DNA from: an uncultured Oscillibacter sp.
GTDB lineage: Bacteria; Bacillota_A; Clostridia; Oscillospirales; Oscillospiraceae
DNA length: 48,809 bases
Assembly (NCBI GenBank): GCA_951800675.1
Contig: CATOKC010000005.1
Coordinates: 1 to 48,809 of the forward strand
Direction of reading: 5' to 3'
The notes beneath the pieces are model-generated. The model did no database searches. It saw only the letters and a program-made list of their open reading frames with translations, and was not told the DNA's origin. The position numbers were made by a program, and so were the translations under genes. Each line of letters starts with the position of its first letter. Positions within the stretch are counted from its first letter, which is position 1. Below, piece after piece: positions 1 through 7,500 of this stretch.

Positions 1-2
1 GC

Positions 3-266
3 ATCAAGGAGCTGAACAACCCCCGTTATATGTCCATCGGCGGCATCTACGCGACCTACAACAAGCCCCTGGAGACCTTCGACTTTGACAAGCTCAAGGA
101 CCACAAGCTCATCGACCCCAGCACCATCGGTCTGAAGGGCTCTCCCACCAACATCTTCAAGAGCTTCACGCCTCCCCAGAAGGGCGCGGGCATGATGCTG
201 GAGGGCGACGGCAAGGAGACCTGCGAGAAGCTGGCTTCCATCCTGGCCGGCAAACACATTATCTGA
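3..266 (+). CDS. etfB: Electron transfer flavoprotein beta subunit, C-terminal part
   Basis: The frame is open from the left edge and gives the last 87 residues of an EtfB-type protein, so the start and the N-terminal AMP/FAD-binding part lie outside the window. The tail carries the usual EtfB ending, with GGIYATYNKPLE and a proline-rich loop (SPTNIFKSFTPPQ) before a C-terminal helix ending in GKHII. EtfB pairs with EtfA as a soluble cytoplasmic heterodimer that passes electrons between acyl-CoA dehydrogenases and other redox partners. In butyrate-producing Clostridia it often works with Bcd in electron bifurcation. The gene for the beta subunit precedes the alpha subunit gene by 18 bp, the standard etfBA order, so the two are almost certainly co-transcribed. 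Assignment rests mainly on the tail plus this context. Confidence 0.88.
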   Translation: MKELNNPRYMSIGGIYATYNKPLETFDFDKLKDHKLIDPSTIGLKGSPTNIFKSFTPPQKGAGMMLEGDGKETCEKLASILAGKHII

Positions 267-284
267 GAAGGGAGTATATAGAAC

Positions 285-1394
285 ATGTCTACTTTCAATA
301 GCGCGGATATCGCTGCCTTCAAGGACGTTTGGGTCTTTTGCGAGCAGCGCGAGGGCAAGCTGATGCCCACCGACTTCGAGCTGATTTCCAAGGGCCGGGA
401 CCTGGCCAACGAGCTGGGCGTGAACCTCTGCGGCCTCCTCCTGGGCGGCGAGGGCATTGAAGCTACAGCCAAGGAGCTGGGCGGCTACGGCGCGGACAAG
501 GTCTATGTCTGCGAGAGCCCCATGCTGTCCGTCTACAACACGGACGCCTATGCCAAGGTCATCTGCGACGTCATTGAGGAGCTGAAGCCCGAGGCCTTCC
601 TGATTGGCGCGACGAACATCGGCCGGGACCTGGCTCCCCGCTGCGCGGCCCGGCTGCACACCGGCCTGTGCGCGGACTGCACCCACCTGGACATCGACGT
701 CGCCAACTACATCCAGTTCCTGCGGGAGGCCTCCACTCTCGATGTGGACGGCCAGAAGTGGGACATGGAGGACCGGAACCTGAAGATGACCCGTCCGGCC
801 TTCGGCGGCCACCTGATGGCCACCATCATCTGCCCCCGCTTCCGTCCCTGCATGGCGACGGTGCGCCCCGGCGTTATGAAGAAGAACCCCTTCGATCAGG
901 CCAAGGCCGACGCCTGCGTCATTGAAAAGCCCGCCTTCACCCTGAGCGAGGCGGACGTGCAGACCGAGGTCACCGAGGTGGTCAAGGCGGCGAAGAAGCT
1001 GGTGGACCTCATCGGCGCGGACTTCATCGTATCCGTGGGCCGCGGCATCTCTAAGGATGTCGAGGGCGGCATCAAGCTGGCGGAAGAGCTGGCCGCGGAG
1101 CTGGGCGGCGTCGTCGGCGGCTCTCGTGCCACCATCGACAGCGGCTGGCTGTCTGCGGACCACCAGGTGGGCCAGACGGGCAAGACGGTGCACCCGAAGG
1201 TGTACGTGGCTCTGGGCATCTCCGGCGCGATTCAGCACAAGGCGGGTATGCAGGATTCCGAGTGCATCATCGCGGTGAACAAGAACGACACGGCCCCCAT
1301 CTTTGAGATTGCGGACTACGGCATCTGCGGCGACCTCTTCAAGGTGACCCCGCTGCTGACCGAGGCCATCCGGGCCGCCAAGGCCGCGAAGTGA
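285..1394 (+). CDS. etfA: Electron transfer flavoprotein alpha subunit
   Basis: A 369-residue EtfA. The N-terminal ETF domain (about 1-190) includes the segment IGATNIGRDLAPRCAARL. The C-terminal FAD-binding domain (about 220-369) shows VSVGRGISKDVEGG, GGVVGGSRATIDSGWL, HQVGQTGKTVHPKVY, ALGISGAIQHKAGM and IFEIADYGICGDLF, which are the conserved FAD contacts of the family. The ATG at 285 is preceded by GAAGGGAG and follows etfB by 18 bp. The protein is slightly longer than the classical form of about 320 residues, as is common for clostridial bifurcating-type EtfA. It forms the FAD-carrying half of the EtfAB dimer. The stop codon sits in an 11-bp inverted repeat and a terminator lies about 100 bp further on, so this is the end of the operon. 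Confidence 0.95.
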   Translation: MSTFNSADIAAFKDVWVFCEQREGKLMPTDFELISKGRDLANELGVNLCGLLLGGEGIEATAKELGGYGADKVYVCESPMLSVYNTDAYAKVICDVIEELKPEAFLIGATNIGRDLAPRCAARLHTGLCADCTHLDIDVANYIQFLREASTLDVDGQKWDMEDRNLKMTRPAFGGHLMATIICPRFRPCMATVRPGVMKKNPFDQAKADACVIEKPAFTLSEADVQTEVTEVVKAAKKLVDLIGADFIVSVGRGISKDVEGGIKLAEELAAELGGVVGGSRATIDSGWLSADHQVGQTGKTVHPKVYVALGISGAIQHKAGMQDSECIIAVNKNDTAPIFEIADYGICGDLFKVTPLLTEAIRAAKAAK

Positions 1395-1416
1395 TACTTT
1401 CTTGAAAGAAAGTATC
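1393..1416. repeat. 11-bp perfect inverted repeat overlapping the etfA stop
   Basis: GATACTTTCTT and AAGAAAGTATC are separated by two bases (GA). The left arm starts inside the TGA stop of etfA. No T-tract follows, so on its own it is not a good intrinsic terminator. It could stabilise the 3' end of the mRNA or be a short dispersed palindrome. Confidence 0.7.
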
Positions 1417-1491
1417 CAAAGAACTTTCGCGCGCTCTGGTTGTCTGGTGATGAACCGGGCCGGAGCGACGGCAGCCAAGTCTCAGCGCGCC

Positions 1492-1528
1492 AAAACGACC
1501 GAAGGGCAAAAACCCTCCGGTCGTTTTT
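1492..1528. terminator. Intrinsic terminator after etfA, possibly bidirectional with uvrC
   Basis: The stem AAAACGACCG pairs with CGGTCGTTTT; an inner GGG pairs with CCC and the run ends in TTTTT. The A-tract on the left arm makes it usable from the minus strand too, where uvrC ends at 1619. The rest of the 1395-1618 spacer holds no gene; it contains a fragment of a repeat also present at 48632-48649. Confidence 0.8.
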
Positions 1529-1546
1529 CTCGTCATATACCAGGTT

Positions 1547-1564
1547 AGCGGCAGCGAAAAGAGG
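1547..1564 (+). repeat. 18-bp repeat fragment, copy 1
   Basis: AGCGGCAGCGAAAAGAGG occurs here and again at 48632-48649, in both cases in non-coding DNA and in both cases preceded by ACCAG plus three variable bases. It is probably a remnant of a dispersed intergenic element. Confidence 0.5.
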
Positions 1565-1618
1565 TGCAATGAACCAGCCATCGCTGGTATCCATTCTCCC
1601 CCGCCCGAAGGGCGAGCA

Positions 1619-3451
1619 TCACTCCCCCTCCTTGGGGTGAAAATGCCTCCAAACCGCCTCCGCGGCGGGTCTTGGCACCACCGCCGCCAGGGCCTCCACC
1701 TCCGCCTCCCGAATGGCCTTGATGGTCCCAAACTTCTTCCGCAGCTCTTCCCGCCGCTTCGGCCCCACGCCGGGGATGCCGTCCAGGGCGGAGCGCAGGG
1801 CGCTTTTTCCGTGGCTCTCGTGGTGGTAGGTGATGGCGAAGCGGTGAGTCTCCTCCTGAATCTGCCCGATGAGGGAAAACACCGCCTGATTCCCCACAAT
1901 GCCGATCTCCCGGCCCTCCGGGGTCACCAGGGCCCTCGTCCGGTGCCGGTCATCCTTCACCATGCCGAAGATGGGGACGCCGACCCCGAATTCCTCCGCC
2001 ACGCCCAGGGCCGTCTGGGCATGGGTGACGCCGCCGTCGATCAAAAACACGTCCGGCAGGGGCAGGAACTTCTCGTCCCCGTCCGCCGCCCGCTGAAGCC
2101 GCCGCCGGAGCACCTCCCGCATAGAGGCGTAGTCGTCGGGCTTCCCCGCCAGCTCCTTGATGCGAAAGCGCCGGTAGGCGCTTTTCAGGGGCCTTGTGCC
2201 GCTGTAGACCACCATGGAGGCCACGATGTCGCTGCCCCCGGTGTTGGAGATGTCGAAGGACTCCAGCCGCTTGGGCGGGGCCGGGAGGTCCAGCATCTTC
2301 GTCAAAAGCTCCAGGGTGTGGGCCACCCGCTCCTCGGCGGTGGTGGCCCGCTCCGCCTCCTCGGCGGCGTTCCGCTGGGCCATGGCCATCAAGGACGCCT
2401 TCTCCCCCCGCTGGGGGACGTGGACCCAGACCTTGTGCCCCGCTCGTTTCGTCAGGACCTCCGAGAGGTTTTCACAGTACCCCTCCGTCTCAAAGGGCAG
2501 TAAAATCTCATGGGGCAAAATAGCCCGGGGCAGGTAGTACTGGGCCGTCAGGGCGGAGAGCATTTCCTCCTGTCCCTCCTCCATGGGGGCGGTGAACAGC
2601 TCCGTCTCCCGGCCCGCCAGGTTTCCCTCCTCCATGTGCAGGACGGCGTAGCAGCACTTGCCCGCCCCCCGGTACAGGCCCCAGATGTCCGTGTCGGCGC
2701 AGAGCCCGGCGATGACCGTCTGCTTTTTGGAAAGGGCGCTGATGGCGTTGATCCGGTCCCGGAGGGCCGCCGCCTGCTCAAACCGCAGGGCCTCCGCCTC
2801 CGCCTCCATCTCCCCGGCCATCTCCCGGAGAAGGTCCTTGGCCTTGCCCTCCAGCATCTGGCTGGCCTGGCGGATGCGGCGCTGGTATTCCTCCGCCGTC
2901 ATTTCCGGACGGCAGAACCCGTCGCAGCGGCCCATGTGGAAGTTCAGGCAGGGCCGCTCCGCCCCGACGTCCCGGGGGAATTTCCGGCTGCAGGTGGGAA
3001 GCCGCAGGGCGGCGCACACCGCGTCCAGGGCCTGGCGGGTCTCAAACCGCCCGCCGAAGGGGCCGAAGTACTTCGCGCCGTCATTGGCCCACTTGTGGAC
3101 CATGGAGAAGCGGGGATAGGTCTCCCGGGAGAGGCGGACGAAGGGATAGCCCTTGTCGTCCTTGAGCAGGATATTGTACCGGGGCATGTGCCGCTTGATG
3201 AGGGAGTTTTCCAGCACCAGAGCCTCGAACTCGCTGGAGACGAAGATGGTGTCGAAGTGGTCGATCTGGGAGACCATCTGCCTCGTCTTGGCGGTGTGGG
3301 AGGCGCTGTCCTGAAAGTACTGGCTGACCCGGTTTTTCAGCCTCTTCGCCTTGCCCACGTAGATGACCTTCCCGGTTTTGTCCATCATCAGATAGACCCC
3401 CGGCAAAAGCGGCAGGTCATTCGCTTTTTCCTTCAGCTCGTCCTTGGTCAT
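1619..3451 (-). CDS. uvrC: UvrABC excinuclease subunit C
   Basis: A 610-residue UvrC, the normal length. It makes the dual incisions of nucleotide excision repair after UvrA/UvrB load at the lesion. The N-terminal GIY-YIG nuclease domain has LPGVY at about 16-20 and IYVGKAK at 30-36, followed by RYNILLKDDKGYPF. A cysteine cluster (CLNFHMGRCDGFC) and a UVR helix precede the RNase-H-like C-terminal nuclease, seen as SFDISNTGGSDIVASMVVY, and a helix-hairpin-helix end (IPGVGPKRREELRKKFG). The frame is open upstream to 3622, but the ATG at 3451 has an AAAGGAGG site just ahead of it and begins the conserved domain, so I use it. It stands alone on the minus strand, downstream of the HPr gene but separated from it by a terminator. 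Confidence 0.97.
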   Translation of the reverse strand: MTKDELKEKANDLPLLPGVYLMMDKTGKVIYVGKAKRLKNRVSQYFQDSASHTAKTRQMVSQIDHFDTIFVSSEFEALVLENSLIKRHMPRYNILLKDDKGYPFVRLSRETYPRFSMVHKWANDGAKYFGPFGGRFETRQALDAVCAALRLPTCSRKFPRDVGAERPCLNFHMGRCDGFCRPEMTAEEYQRRIRQASQMLEGKAKDLLREMAGEMEAEAEALRFEQAAALRDRINAISALSKKQTVIAGLCADTDIWGLYRGAGKCCYAVLHMEEGNLAGRETELFTAPMEEGQEEMLSALTAQYYLPRAILPHEILLPFETEGYCENLSEVLTKRAGHKVWVHVPQRGEKASLMAMAQRNAAEEAERATTAEERVAHTLELLTKMLDLPAPPKRLESFDISNTGGSDIVASMVVYSGTRPLKSAYRRFRIKELAGKPDDYASMREVLRRRLQRAADGDEKFLPLPDVFLIDGGVTHAQTALGVAEEFGVGVPIFGMVKDDRHRTRALVTPEGREIGIVGNQAVFSLIGQIQEETHRFAITYHHESHGKSALRSALDGIPGVGPKRREELRKKFGTIKAIREAEVEALAAVVPRPAAEAVWRHFHPKEGE

Positions 3452-3504
3452 GGCTTGGCCTCCTTTGCCGGTTGATGGGGCTCTTCCGGGGGAATTGCGT
3501 TCGG

Positions 3505-3540
3505 GGGAGAAGGGCGGACCTGCGTGTCCGCCCTTCTCCC
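3505..3540. repeat. Palindromic repeat, GGCGGAC family
   Basis: A perfect 15-bp inverted repeat: GGGAGAAGGGCGGAC and GTCCGCCCTTCTCCC around a 6-base loop. The core GGCGGAC...GTCCGCC recurs at 5513-5542, 8820-8845 and 48273-48297 with similar short loops, so it is a dispersed REP-like element rather than a simple terminator. It lies in the uvrC-HPr spacer. Confidence 0.7.
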
Positions 3541-3588
3541 GGGACCGCCGTTTCCCGGAGAGGCGTCCTCCTCCCAGGCGCGGCCCAA

Positions 3589-3627
3589 TAAAAAAAGACC
3601 TCCCCGCGCTGACGGGCAGCACGGGGA
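3589..3627 (-). terminator. Terminator of the HPr gene
   Basis: Read on the minus strand, CCCCGTGCTG pairs with CAGCGCGGGG (one mismatch) and the stem is followed, after AGGTC, by seven Ts. It lies 8 bp past the HPr stop codon. Confidence 0.8.
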
Positions 3628-3634
3628 TGGTTCG

Positions 3635-3898
3635 TTACTCTCCGAAGTTGTCTTTCACCAGATCCACCAGCGCGGTGACCGCCTCTTTCTCGTCGCTGCC
3701 GTCCGCGATCAGGGTAATGGGGGTGCCCTTCACGATGCCCAGGGACAGCACGCCTAACAGGCTCTTGGCGTTGACGCGGCGATCCTCCTTCTCGACCCAG
3801 ATGCCGCTTTTAAACTCGTTGGCCTTCTGCATGAAGAATGTGGCGGGGCGGGCGTGCAAACCAACTTCGTTGTTGACCGTGATTTCCTGCGTATACAT
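3635..3898 (-). CDS. ptsH: HPr family phosphocarrier protein
   Basis: An 87-residue HPr. The active-site histidine is H15 in VGLHARPAT, which takes phosphate from enzyme I. The HPr-kinase target is S46 in VNAKSLLGVLSLG, so both PTS transfer and Ser-46-dependent catabolite signalling look possible. It is cytoplasmic. It is not next to enzyme I (ptsI) in this window, so it could be the general HPr or a Crh-like regulator; the intact H15 favours true HPr. The ATG has AAGGAGAG upstream. A clear promoter (TTGACG, 17 bp, TATGAT) lies about 65 bp ahead of the start and a terminator just after the stop, so it is a single-gene transcript. Confidence 0.93.
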   Translation of the reverse strand: MYTQEITVNNEVGLHARPATFFMQKANEFKSGIWVEKEDRRVNAKSLLGVLSLGIVKGTPITLIADGSDEKEAVTALVDLVKDNFGE

Positions 3899-3962
3899 GT
3901 TGCAGCTCTCCTTTTTGTATCAAATCAAATGGAACCGTTTGCCCACGAGTCATTACTGTACC

Positions 3963-3991
3963 ATCATAACCGCTTTTCCGTCTCCCGTCAA
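3963..3991 (-). promoter_or_regulatory. Sigma-A promoter of the HPr gene
   Basis: On the minus strand, TTGACG (3991-3986), 17-bp spacer, TATGAT (3968-3963). DNA upstream (about 4010-4110) is AT-rich compared with the surroundings, which could act as an UP element. The rest of the 3899-4420 spacer has no gene that I can support. Confidence 0.8.
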
Positions 3992-4358
3992 TGGACAATT
4001 GCACAAACATTTCAAAAAATTTTCCTTGGCAGTAAAATTCTTTTTGTTAGTTTACGCCAATTTTATGGAAACTTATACGTCATTTCGCTGAAATTTCAAG
4101 AGTTCTCCAGAGAAATTCCCAGCCGCCCCGCTTCACCCGCCAGTCCTCCCGTTCTCCATCCTATGGCCCCGCCGGGCAATTCATGCGAAAGCCCGGGGCG
4201 TTTTCTAAAAAAAGACGTTCGCTCCGAAATTTGCCGGGGTTTGATTCAGGCGCGCGGGAGACAATAGGGCTTGGGTATCGTGAACACGGAGCGGAATTTT
4301 CGTTCCGTGAGCCGTCAAAGCGGCGGGGGGCTTTGCCCGCGCGCTTCTTTGACGGGAA

Positions 4359-4395
4359 GGCTCCGGGCCCCCCCGGACCGGCGGGGCCCGGAGCC
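4359..4395 (+). other. Strong GC hairpin in the leader of the small lipoprotein gene
   Basis: GGCTCCGGGCCCC and GGGGCCCGGAGCC form a 13-bp perfect stem around an 11-base loop. The hairpin ends about 25 bp ahead of the lipoprotein ATG and has no T-tract. It could be an mRNA-stabilising structure or a terminator remnant from the left. Confidence 0.6.
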
Positions 4396-4420
4396 GGAAA
4401 GATCGAAGGAGGAGTATCCC

Positions 4421-4669
4421 ATGAAAAATACTCTGCTGTTTCTGCTGGTTTCCCTTCTGCTGGCGGTCTGCCTTACCGCCTGCGGCGGCGGCGGAACCGG
4501 AACGACGGACAGCTCTGTCAACGGAACCGAGGACTACCGGGGGGATTACAACAACGACGGCTATGACGACGGCCTGATGGGCGACGCCCGGGACGCCGTG
4601 GACGACGCCGGACGCTCCGTCCGAAACGCCGTGGACGACGCGGGGAACGCCATCGACCGGGCGTTTTAA
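4421..4669 (+). CDS. Small secreted lipoprotein, function unknown
   Basis: An 82-residue predicted lipoprotein. It has a short Lys-containing N-terminus, a hydrophobic core and the lipobox LTAC at 18-21, so C21 would be lipidated and the mature part anchored outside the membrane. The mature region is glycine-rich, then acidic (DYRGDYNNDGYDDG), and ends in two imperfect repeats, DARDAVDDAGRSVRNAVDDAG and NAIDRAF-like helix, that would form a short amphipathic helix. I do not recognise a functional family. The start is the ATG after GAAGGAGGAG, not the longer in-frame extension to 4271, which lacks a site and would hide the signal peptide. A strong leader hairpin precedes it. Confidence 0.75.
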   Translation: MKNTLLFLLVSLLLAVCLTACGGGGTGTTDSSVNGTEDYRGDYNNDGYDDGLMGDARDAVDDAGRSVRNAVDDAGNAIDRAF

Positions 4670-4723
4670 CCCCTCGCCGGACCGTTGGATACGCCTTTCC
4701 AGCGGCCCGGCCTACCTAGGGGC

Positions 4724-4752
4724 TTCCCTTTTTCCGCCGCCTCCGGTATAAT
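4724..4752 (+). promoter_or_regulatory. Promoter of trmO
   Basis: TTCCCT (weak -35), 17 bp, TATAAT (perfect -10 at 4747-4752), about 28 bp ahead of the trmO ATG. Confidence 0.6.
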
Positions 4753-4780
4753 GGGGGCGGAAACAGAGAGGAGGCCCGCC

Positions 4781-5479
4781 ATGCCCCAGGAATTTACCAT
4801 GAAAACCATTGCCCGGATTCACAGCGACTTTACCGGAAAGTTCGGCGTGCCCCGCCAGAGCGGCCTGGTGGAGGCGCTGGAGGCCCTGGTGGTCTTTGAG
4901 CCGAAGTACCGGAACCCCGCCGCCCTCCGGGGGCTGGAGGGTTTTTCCCACATCTGGCTGCTGTGGGTGTTCGACCAGGCCGTCCGGGCGGAGTGGTCCC
5001 CCACCGTCCGTCCGCCCCGGCTGGGGGGCAACGCCCGTCTGGGGGTGTTTTCCACCCGGTCCCCCTTCCGGCCCAACCCCATCGCCCTGTCCGCCGTCAC
5101 CCTGGCGGGCATGGAGGAGACCCGGGAGTGGGGAACCGTCCTCCGGGTCCGGGGGGCGGACCTGATGGACGGCACGCCCATTCTGGATATCAAGCCCTAC
5201 CTCCCCTACGCCGACTGCCGCCCCGAGGCCCTGGGGGGCTTTGCCTCCGTTCCCGCCGGGGAGACGCTGGCGGTGGAGTGTCCGCCGGAGCTCTGGGAGA
5301 GGGTCCCGCCGCGGCGGCGGGAGGCCCTCCGGGCGGTGCTGGCCCTGGACCCCCGGCCCCGGTATCAGGAGGACCCGGAACGGGTCTACGGCTTCGGCTT
5401 CGCCGGGCTGGAGGTCCGGTTCTCCGTGGAGGGCGGCGTGCTCCGGGTTCGGGAAATCTTGGAGGGAACGGAATCGTAA
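4781..5479 (+). CDS. trmO: tRNA (adenine(37)-N6)-methyltransferase TrmO family
   Basis: A 232-residue protein of the TsaA/TrmO (UPF0066) family, which N6-methylates t6A37 of threonine tRNAs using S-adenosylmethionine. The diagnostic motifs are all present: IARIHSDF near the start, KFGVPRQSGLV, LRGLEGFSHIWLLWVFDQA, GVFSTRSPFRPNPIALSAV and DLMDGTPILDIKPYLPYAD. These build the beta-barrel fold with its SAM pocket. A C-terminal region of about 80 residues extends past the core, as in other TrmO proteins. The ATG at 4781 follows AGAGAGGAGG with good spacing; an internal ATG at 4799 lacks one. It is monocistronic between a promoter and a bidirectional terminator. A tRNA-Thr gene, a plausible substrate, lies nearby at 7549, though that may be chance. 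Confidence 0.92.
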   Translation: MPQEFTMKTIARIHSDFTGKFGVPRQSGLVEALEALVVFEPKYRNPAALRGLEGFSHIWLLWVFDQAVRAEWSPTVRPPRLGGNARLGVFSTRSPFRPNPIALSAVTLAGMEETREWGTVLRVRGADLMDGTPILDIKPYLPYADCRPEALGGFASVPAGETLAVECPPELWERVPPRRREALRAVLALDPRPRYQEDPERVYGFGFAGLEVRFSVEGGVLRVREILEGTES

Positions 5480-5512
5480 AACCGCCGGCCACTTTCCTGT
5501 AGGACACCCTGT

Positions 5513-5542
5513 AGGGGCGGACACATAGGTCCGCCCCTACAA
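5513..5542. repeat. Palindromic repeat, GGCGGAC family
   Basis: TAGGGGCGGAC and GTCCGCCCCTA arms separated by a short loop (ACATAG), in the spacer after trmO. Same core as 3505-3540, 8820-8845 and 48273-48297. Confidence 0.7.
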
Positions 5543-5598
5543 GATTGCGTCCCCTGTGACGGAACGATTGGACCGGACAGGAGCATGAATCGCCCGCG

Positions 5599-5631
5599 AA
5601 AAGAGGGCCGCCCCAGGCGGCCCCCTCTTTT
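5599..5631. terminator. Bidirectional terminator between trmO and the YitT gene
   Basis: AAAAGAGGG plus CCGCC pairs with GGCGG plus CCCTCTTTT; both strands end in a T-run. It serves the convergent trmO and YitT-family genes. Confidence 0.8.
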
Positions 5632-5661
5632 GCCGGTATGATGCCGGTCAAGCGCTCCCGG

Positions 5662-6555
5662 TCACTCCAGCTTCCGCACGAAGTTTCCAAAGACCCGGAC
5701 CCGCTCCTGGACGGTGACGAAGGCGTGGCTGTCCCGCTCGTGGACGGCGTGGAGCAGCTCCTCGATCTCAAACTTGGACAGGCACACCACCAGCACGTGG
5801 AGGCCCTTCCCGCTGTAAGCCCCGGTGCCCTCCCAATAGGTGACGCTGCGGCCCAGCTTTTCAATGATGAAGCGGCCCAGCTCCTTCTCGTCCTCCTTGG
5901 TGAAGATCATGGCCTGGACGTTGACGTTTTGCTGGTGCATCCGGTCCAGCACCATGGCGGAGAAGAAGTTATAGATGATGGAGTAAATGGCCACCTCCGG
6001 GATGAAGAGAATCAGGCAGGCGGCGTAGAGGAAGAAGTTGACCGTCAGGGAGAACTTGCCCACGGTGAAGCGGCTGCCCCGCTTGCTCAGGCACAATCCC
6101 ACGATGTCCAGTCCGCCGCCGCTGCCGCCGCAGGTCAGCACAATGCCGCTGGCGGTGCCCACGATGATGCCCCCCAGCAGGCAGGAGGTGAGGTAGTCCT
6201 CCACAATGGGGACCGACGGCGAGGGAATGACGCTGTAGAAGAAGGAAAAGGACACGGTGCAGGCGATGGTCTTAAAGGTCATCGCCCGCCCCAGGGTTTT
6301 CCACCCCAGGAGCAAAATGGGAATGTTGCTGATGAAATAGAGGATACCCGCGATGTCCGCCCCGCCGAAGCTGAGCCCCATTTTCTCCTGAAGCAGGGTG
6401 CGGACCAGCTGGCAAAAGCCCATCAGGCCGCCGGAGTACAGGCCCAGCGGCACAATGAAGAGGTTCAGCGCCAGGGCCACCACGCCCTCTCCCAGCATGG
6501 CGGCCAGCAGGCGCAGCCAGCGGTGGTGCAGGGAATTATACATCATGTCCTTCAT
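5662..6555 (-). CDS. YitT family membrane protein (DUF161/DUF2179)
   Basis: A 297-residue integral membrane protein of the YitT family. The first 200 residues hold five to six hydrophobic segments, with the family signatures ALNLFIVPLGLYSGGLMG and GGIIVGTASGIVLTCGGSGGG. Residues about 215-290 form the soluble C-terminal DUF2179 domain (VQAMIFTKEDEKELGRFII, GAYSGKGLHVLVVCLS). The molecular function is not established for the family; transport has been suggested. The ATG at 6555 follows GGGAGG. It has its own promoter (TTGCGG, 17 bp, TATAAT) and shares a bidirectional terminator with trmO. Confidence 0.9.
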   Translation of the reverse strand: MKDMMYNSLHHRWLRLLAAMLGEGVVALALNLFIVPLGLYSGGLMGFCQLVRTLLQEKMGLSFGGADIAGILYFISNIPILLLGWKTLGRAMTFKTIACTVSFSFFYSVIPSPSVPIVEDYLTSCLLGGIIVGTASGIVLTCGGSGGGLDIVGLCLSKRGSRFTVGKFSLTVNFFLYAACLILFIPEVAIYSIIYNFFSAMVLDRMHQQNVNVQAMIFTKEDEKELGRFIIEKLGRSVTYWEGTGAYSGKGLHVLVVCLSKFEIEELLHAVHERDSHAFVTVQERVRVFGNFVRKLE

Positions 6556-6654
6556 ATCGTTCCTCCCGGTCCGGCGGCCTGGCCGGCCCTTCCCCCGCGC
6601 CCCGTCGCTTCCGGGGCGGTCGTGATTGTTTTTCGATGGAACATGCTGGCTATG

Positions 6655-6683
6655 ATTATAGACGCTTCTGGAGGAATCCGCAA
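6655..6683 (-). promoter_or_regulatory. Promoter of the YitT-family gene
   Basis: Minus strand: TTGCGG (6683-6678), 17 bp, TATAAT (6660-6655), giving a leader of about 95 bases. Confidence 0.7.
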
Positions 6684-6745
6684 GGGAAAAAGAGGGACAG
6701 AATGGACGAAACGGCAGGAAAATCCTGGGTTTTCCCGTGGAAAAT

Positions 6746-7054
6746 CTACAAAGCGTAGCGCAGGCAGCGGTACAGCCGGTCCCGGGCCCGGCGAAGGGTC
6801 CGGGAGACCGTGGAGCGGTTGACCCCCAACTCCCGGGCGATCTGGGGAATGGTCATCCCCTGGTCATAGTAAAGGTCCAGCATCTGCCGCTGGCGGGGGG
6901 TCAGCTCCCGCTCCCGGGCCTGGCGGAGATTCCGGCGGAGGCGCTCCAGCCGCTCTGAGTTGTCGGCGGCGTTCTGCCGGTTCCAGACCGTCAGGTCCCC
7001 GATCCATTCGCTGGCCCGGGTGGAGAAGAGTCCTTCATAGCGTGTATTTCTCAT
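6746..7054 (-). CDS. Sigma-70 region 4-like DNA-binding protein
   Basis: A 102-residue protein whose C-terminal half is a sigma region 4 type helix-turn-helix: LTPRQRQMLDLYYDQGMTIPQIARELGVNRSTVSRTLRRARDRL. The N-terminal half is short and charged and lacks sigma region 2, so it is not a complete sigma factor. Such proteins are common in clostridial prophages and integrative elements, where they act as late or accessory transcription regulators. I start it at 7054, with AGGAG 11 bp upstream; a longer start at 7075 is possible. It is the last of three overlapping genes on the minus strand (overlap of 20 bp with the previous one), all of phage-like character and next to two tRNA genes. Confidence 0.75.
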   Translation of the reverse strand: MRNTRYEGLFSTRASEWIGDLTVWNRQNAADNSERLERLRRNLRQARERELTPRQRQMLDLYYDQGMTIPQIARELGVNRSTVSRTLRRARDRLYRCLRYAL

Positions 7055-7268
7055 GCTTGTGATAACTCCTGTCATAGTAGTGGGCGGTCAGCGCCGCCAG
7101 CTCCCGGGCTTCCCGCCAGAGGGGGGTCAGCTCGTCGATGCGGCGGCGGAGGCGGAAGGCCGCCTCCGGGTCCGCCTGGGTCCGCTCCTGGGTCCGCAGC
7201 TCCACGATGCGCCCGTGGATGGCGGCGGCGCTGCTGCGGTAGGAAAGGGACATCTCCAAAAGCGTCAT
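7035..7268 (-). CDS. Small helical protein of a phage-like operon
   Basis: A 77-residue mostly helical, charged protein (MTLLEMSLSYRSSAAA... to YHKHEKYTL). No enzyme motif is visible. The pattern of Arg/Glu heptads between residues 20 and 60 suggests a short coiled coil. The start at 7268 follows GGGAGG and overlaps the preceding zinc-ribbon gene by 4 bp (ATGA), which points to translational coupling. The same small protein type is usually found beside sigma-region-4-like proteins in clostridial mobile elements, but I cannot assign a role. Confidence 0.65.
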   Translation of the reverse strand: MTLLEMSLSYRSSAAAIHGRIVELRTQERTQADPEAAFRLRRRIDELTPLWREARELAALTAHYYDRSYHKHEKYTL

Positions 7269-7453
7269 AGCCGGACCTCCCTTCCCAGAATCTCCCGGCA
7301 GGGGGCCAGCTCCCGCCGGGCCAGCTCCGAAAAGCACTCCCCGCAGGAAAGGTGGCCGTTGCAGGCCCAATACTCCTCGCCCCGGAGAATTTCCCGGCCG
7401 CACAGGGTGCAGCGCAGGGCCCGCCTCCCGGGGCGGCGGCTGGTTTTTAACAT
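7265..7453 (-). CDS. Small zinc-ribbon-like protein
   Basis: A 62-residue protein with cysteine pairs CTLC and CGEC, plus an intervening C and H (YWACNGHLSCGEC), that would bind one zinc ion. It is the first gene of the coupled trio. I chose the ATG at 7453 because CAAAGGAGAGG lies 7 bp upstream; the frame stays open to 7507 but without a site. No catalytic motif is seen. It could be a DNA- or protein-binding adaptor of the same mobile-element remnant as its neighbours. Confidence 0.65.
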   Translation of the reverse strand: MLKTSRRPGRRALRCTLCGREILRGEEYWACNGHLSCGECFSELARRELAPCREILGREVRL

Positions 7454-7500
7454 GTAAATCCTCTCCTTTGAAAAAACCGTGAAAATAGGAAAAATTTTTG

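Noticed and set aside
1637..2503. 288-codon plus-strand frame opposite uvrC
   Set aside because: Antisense to uvrC, with shadow-like composition and no ribosome site.
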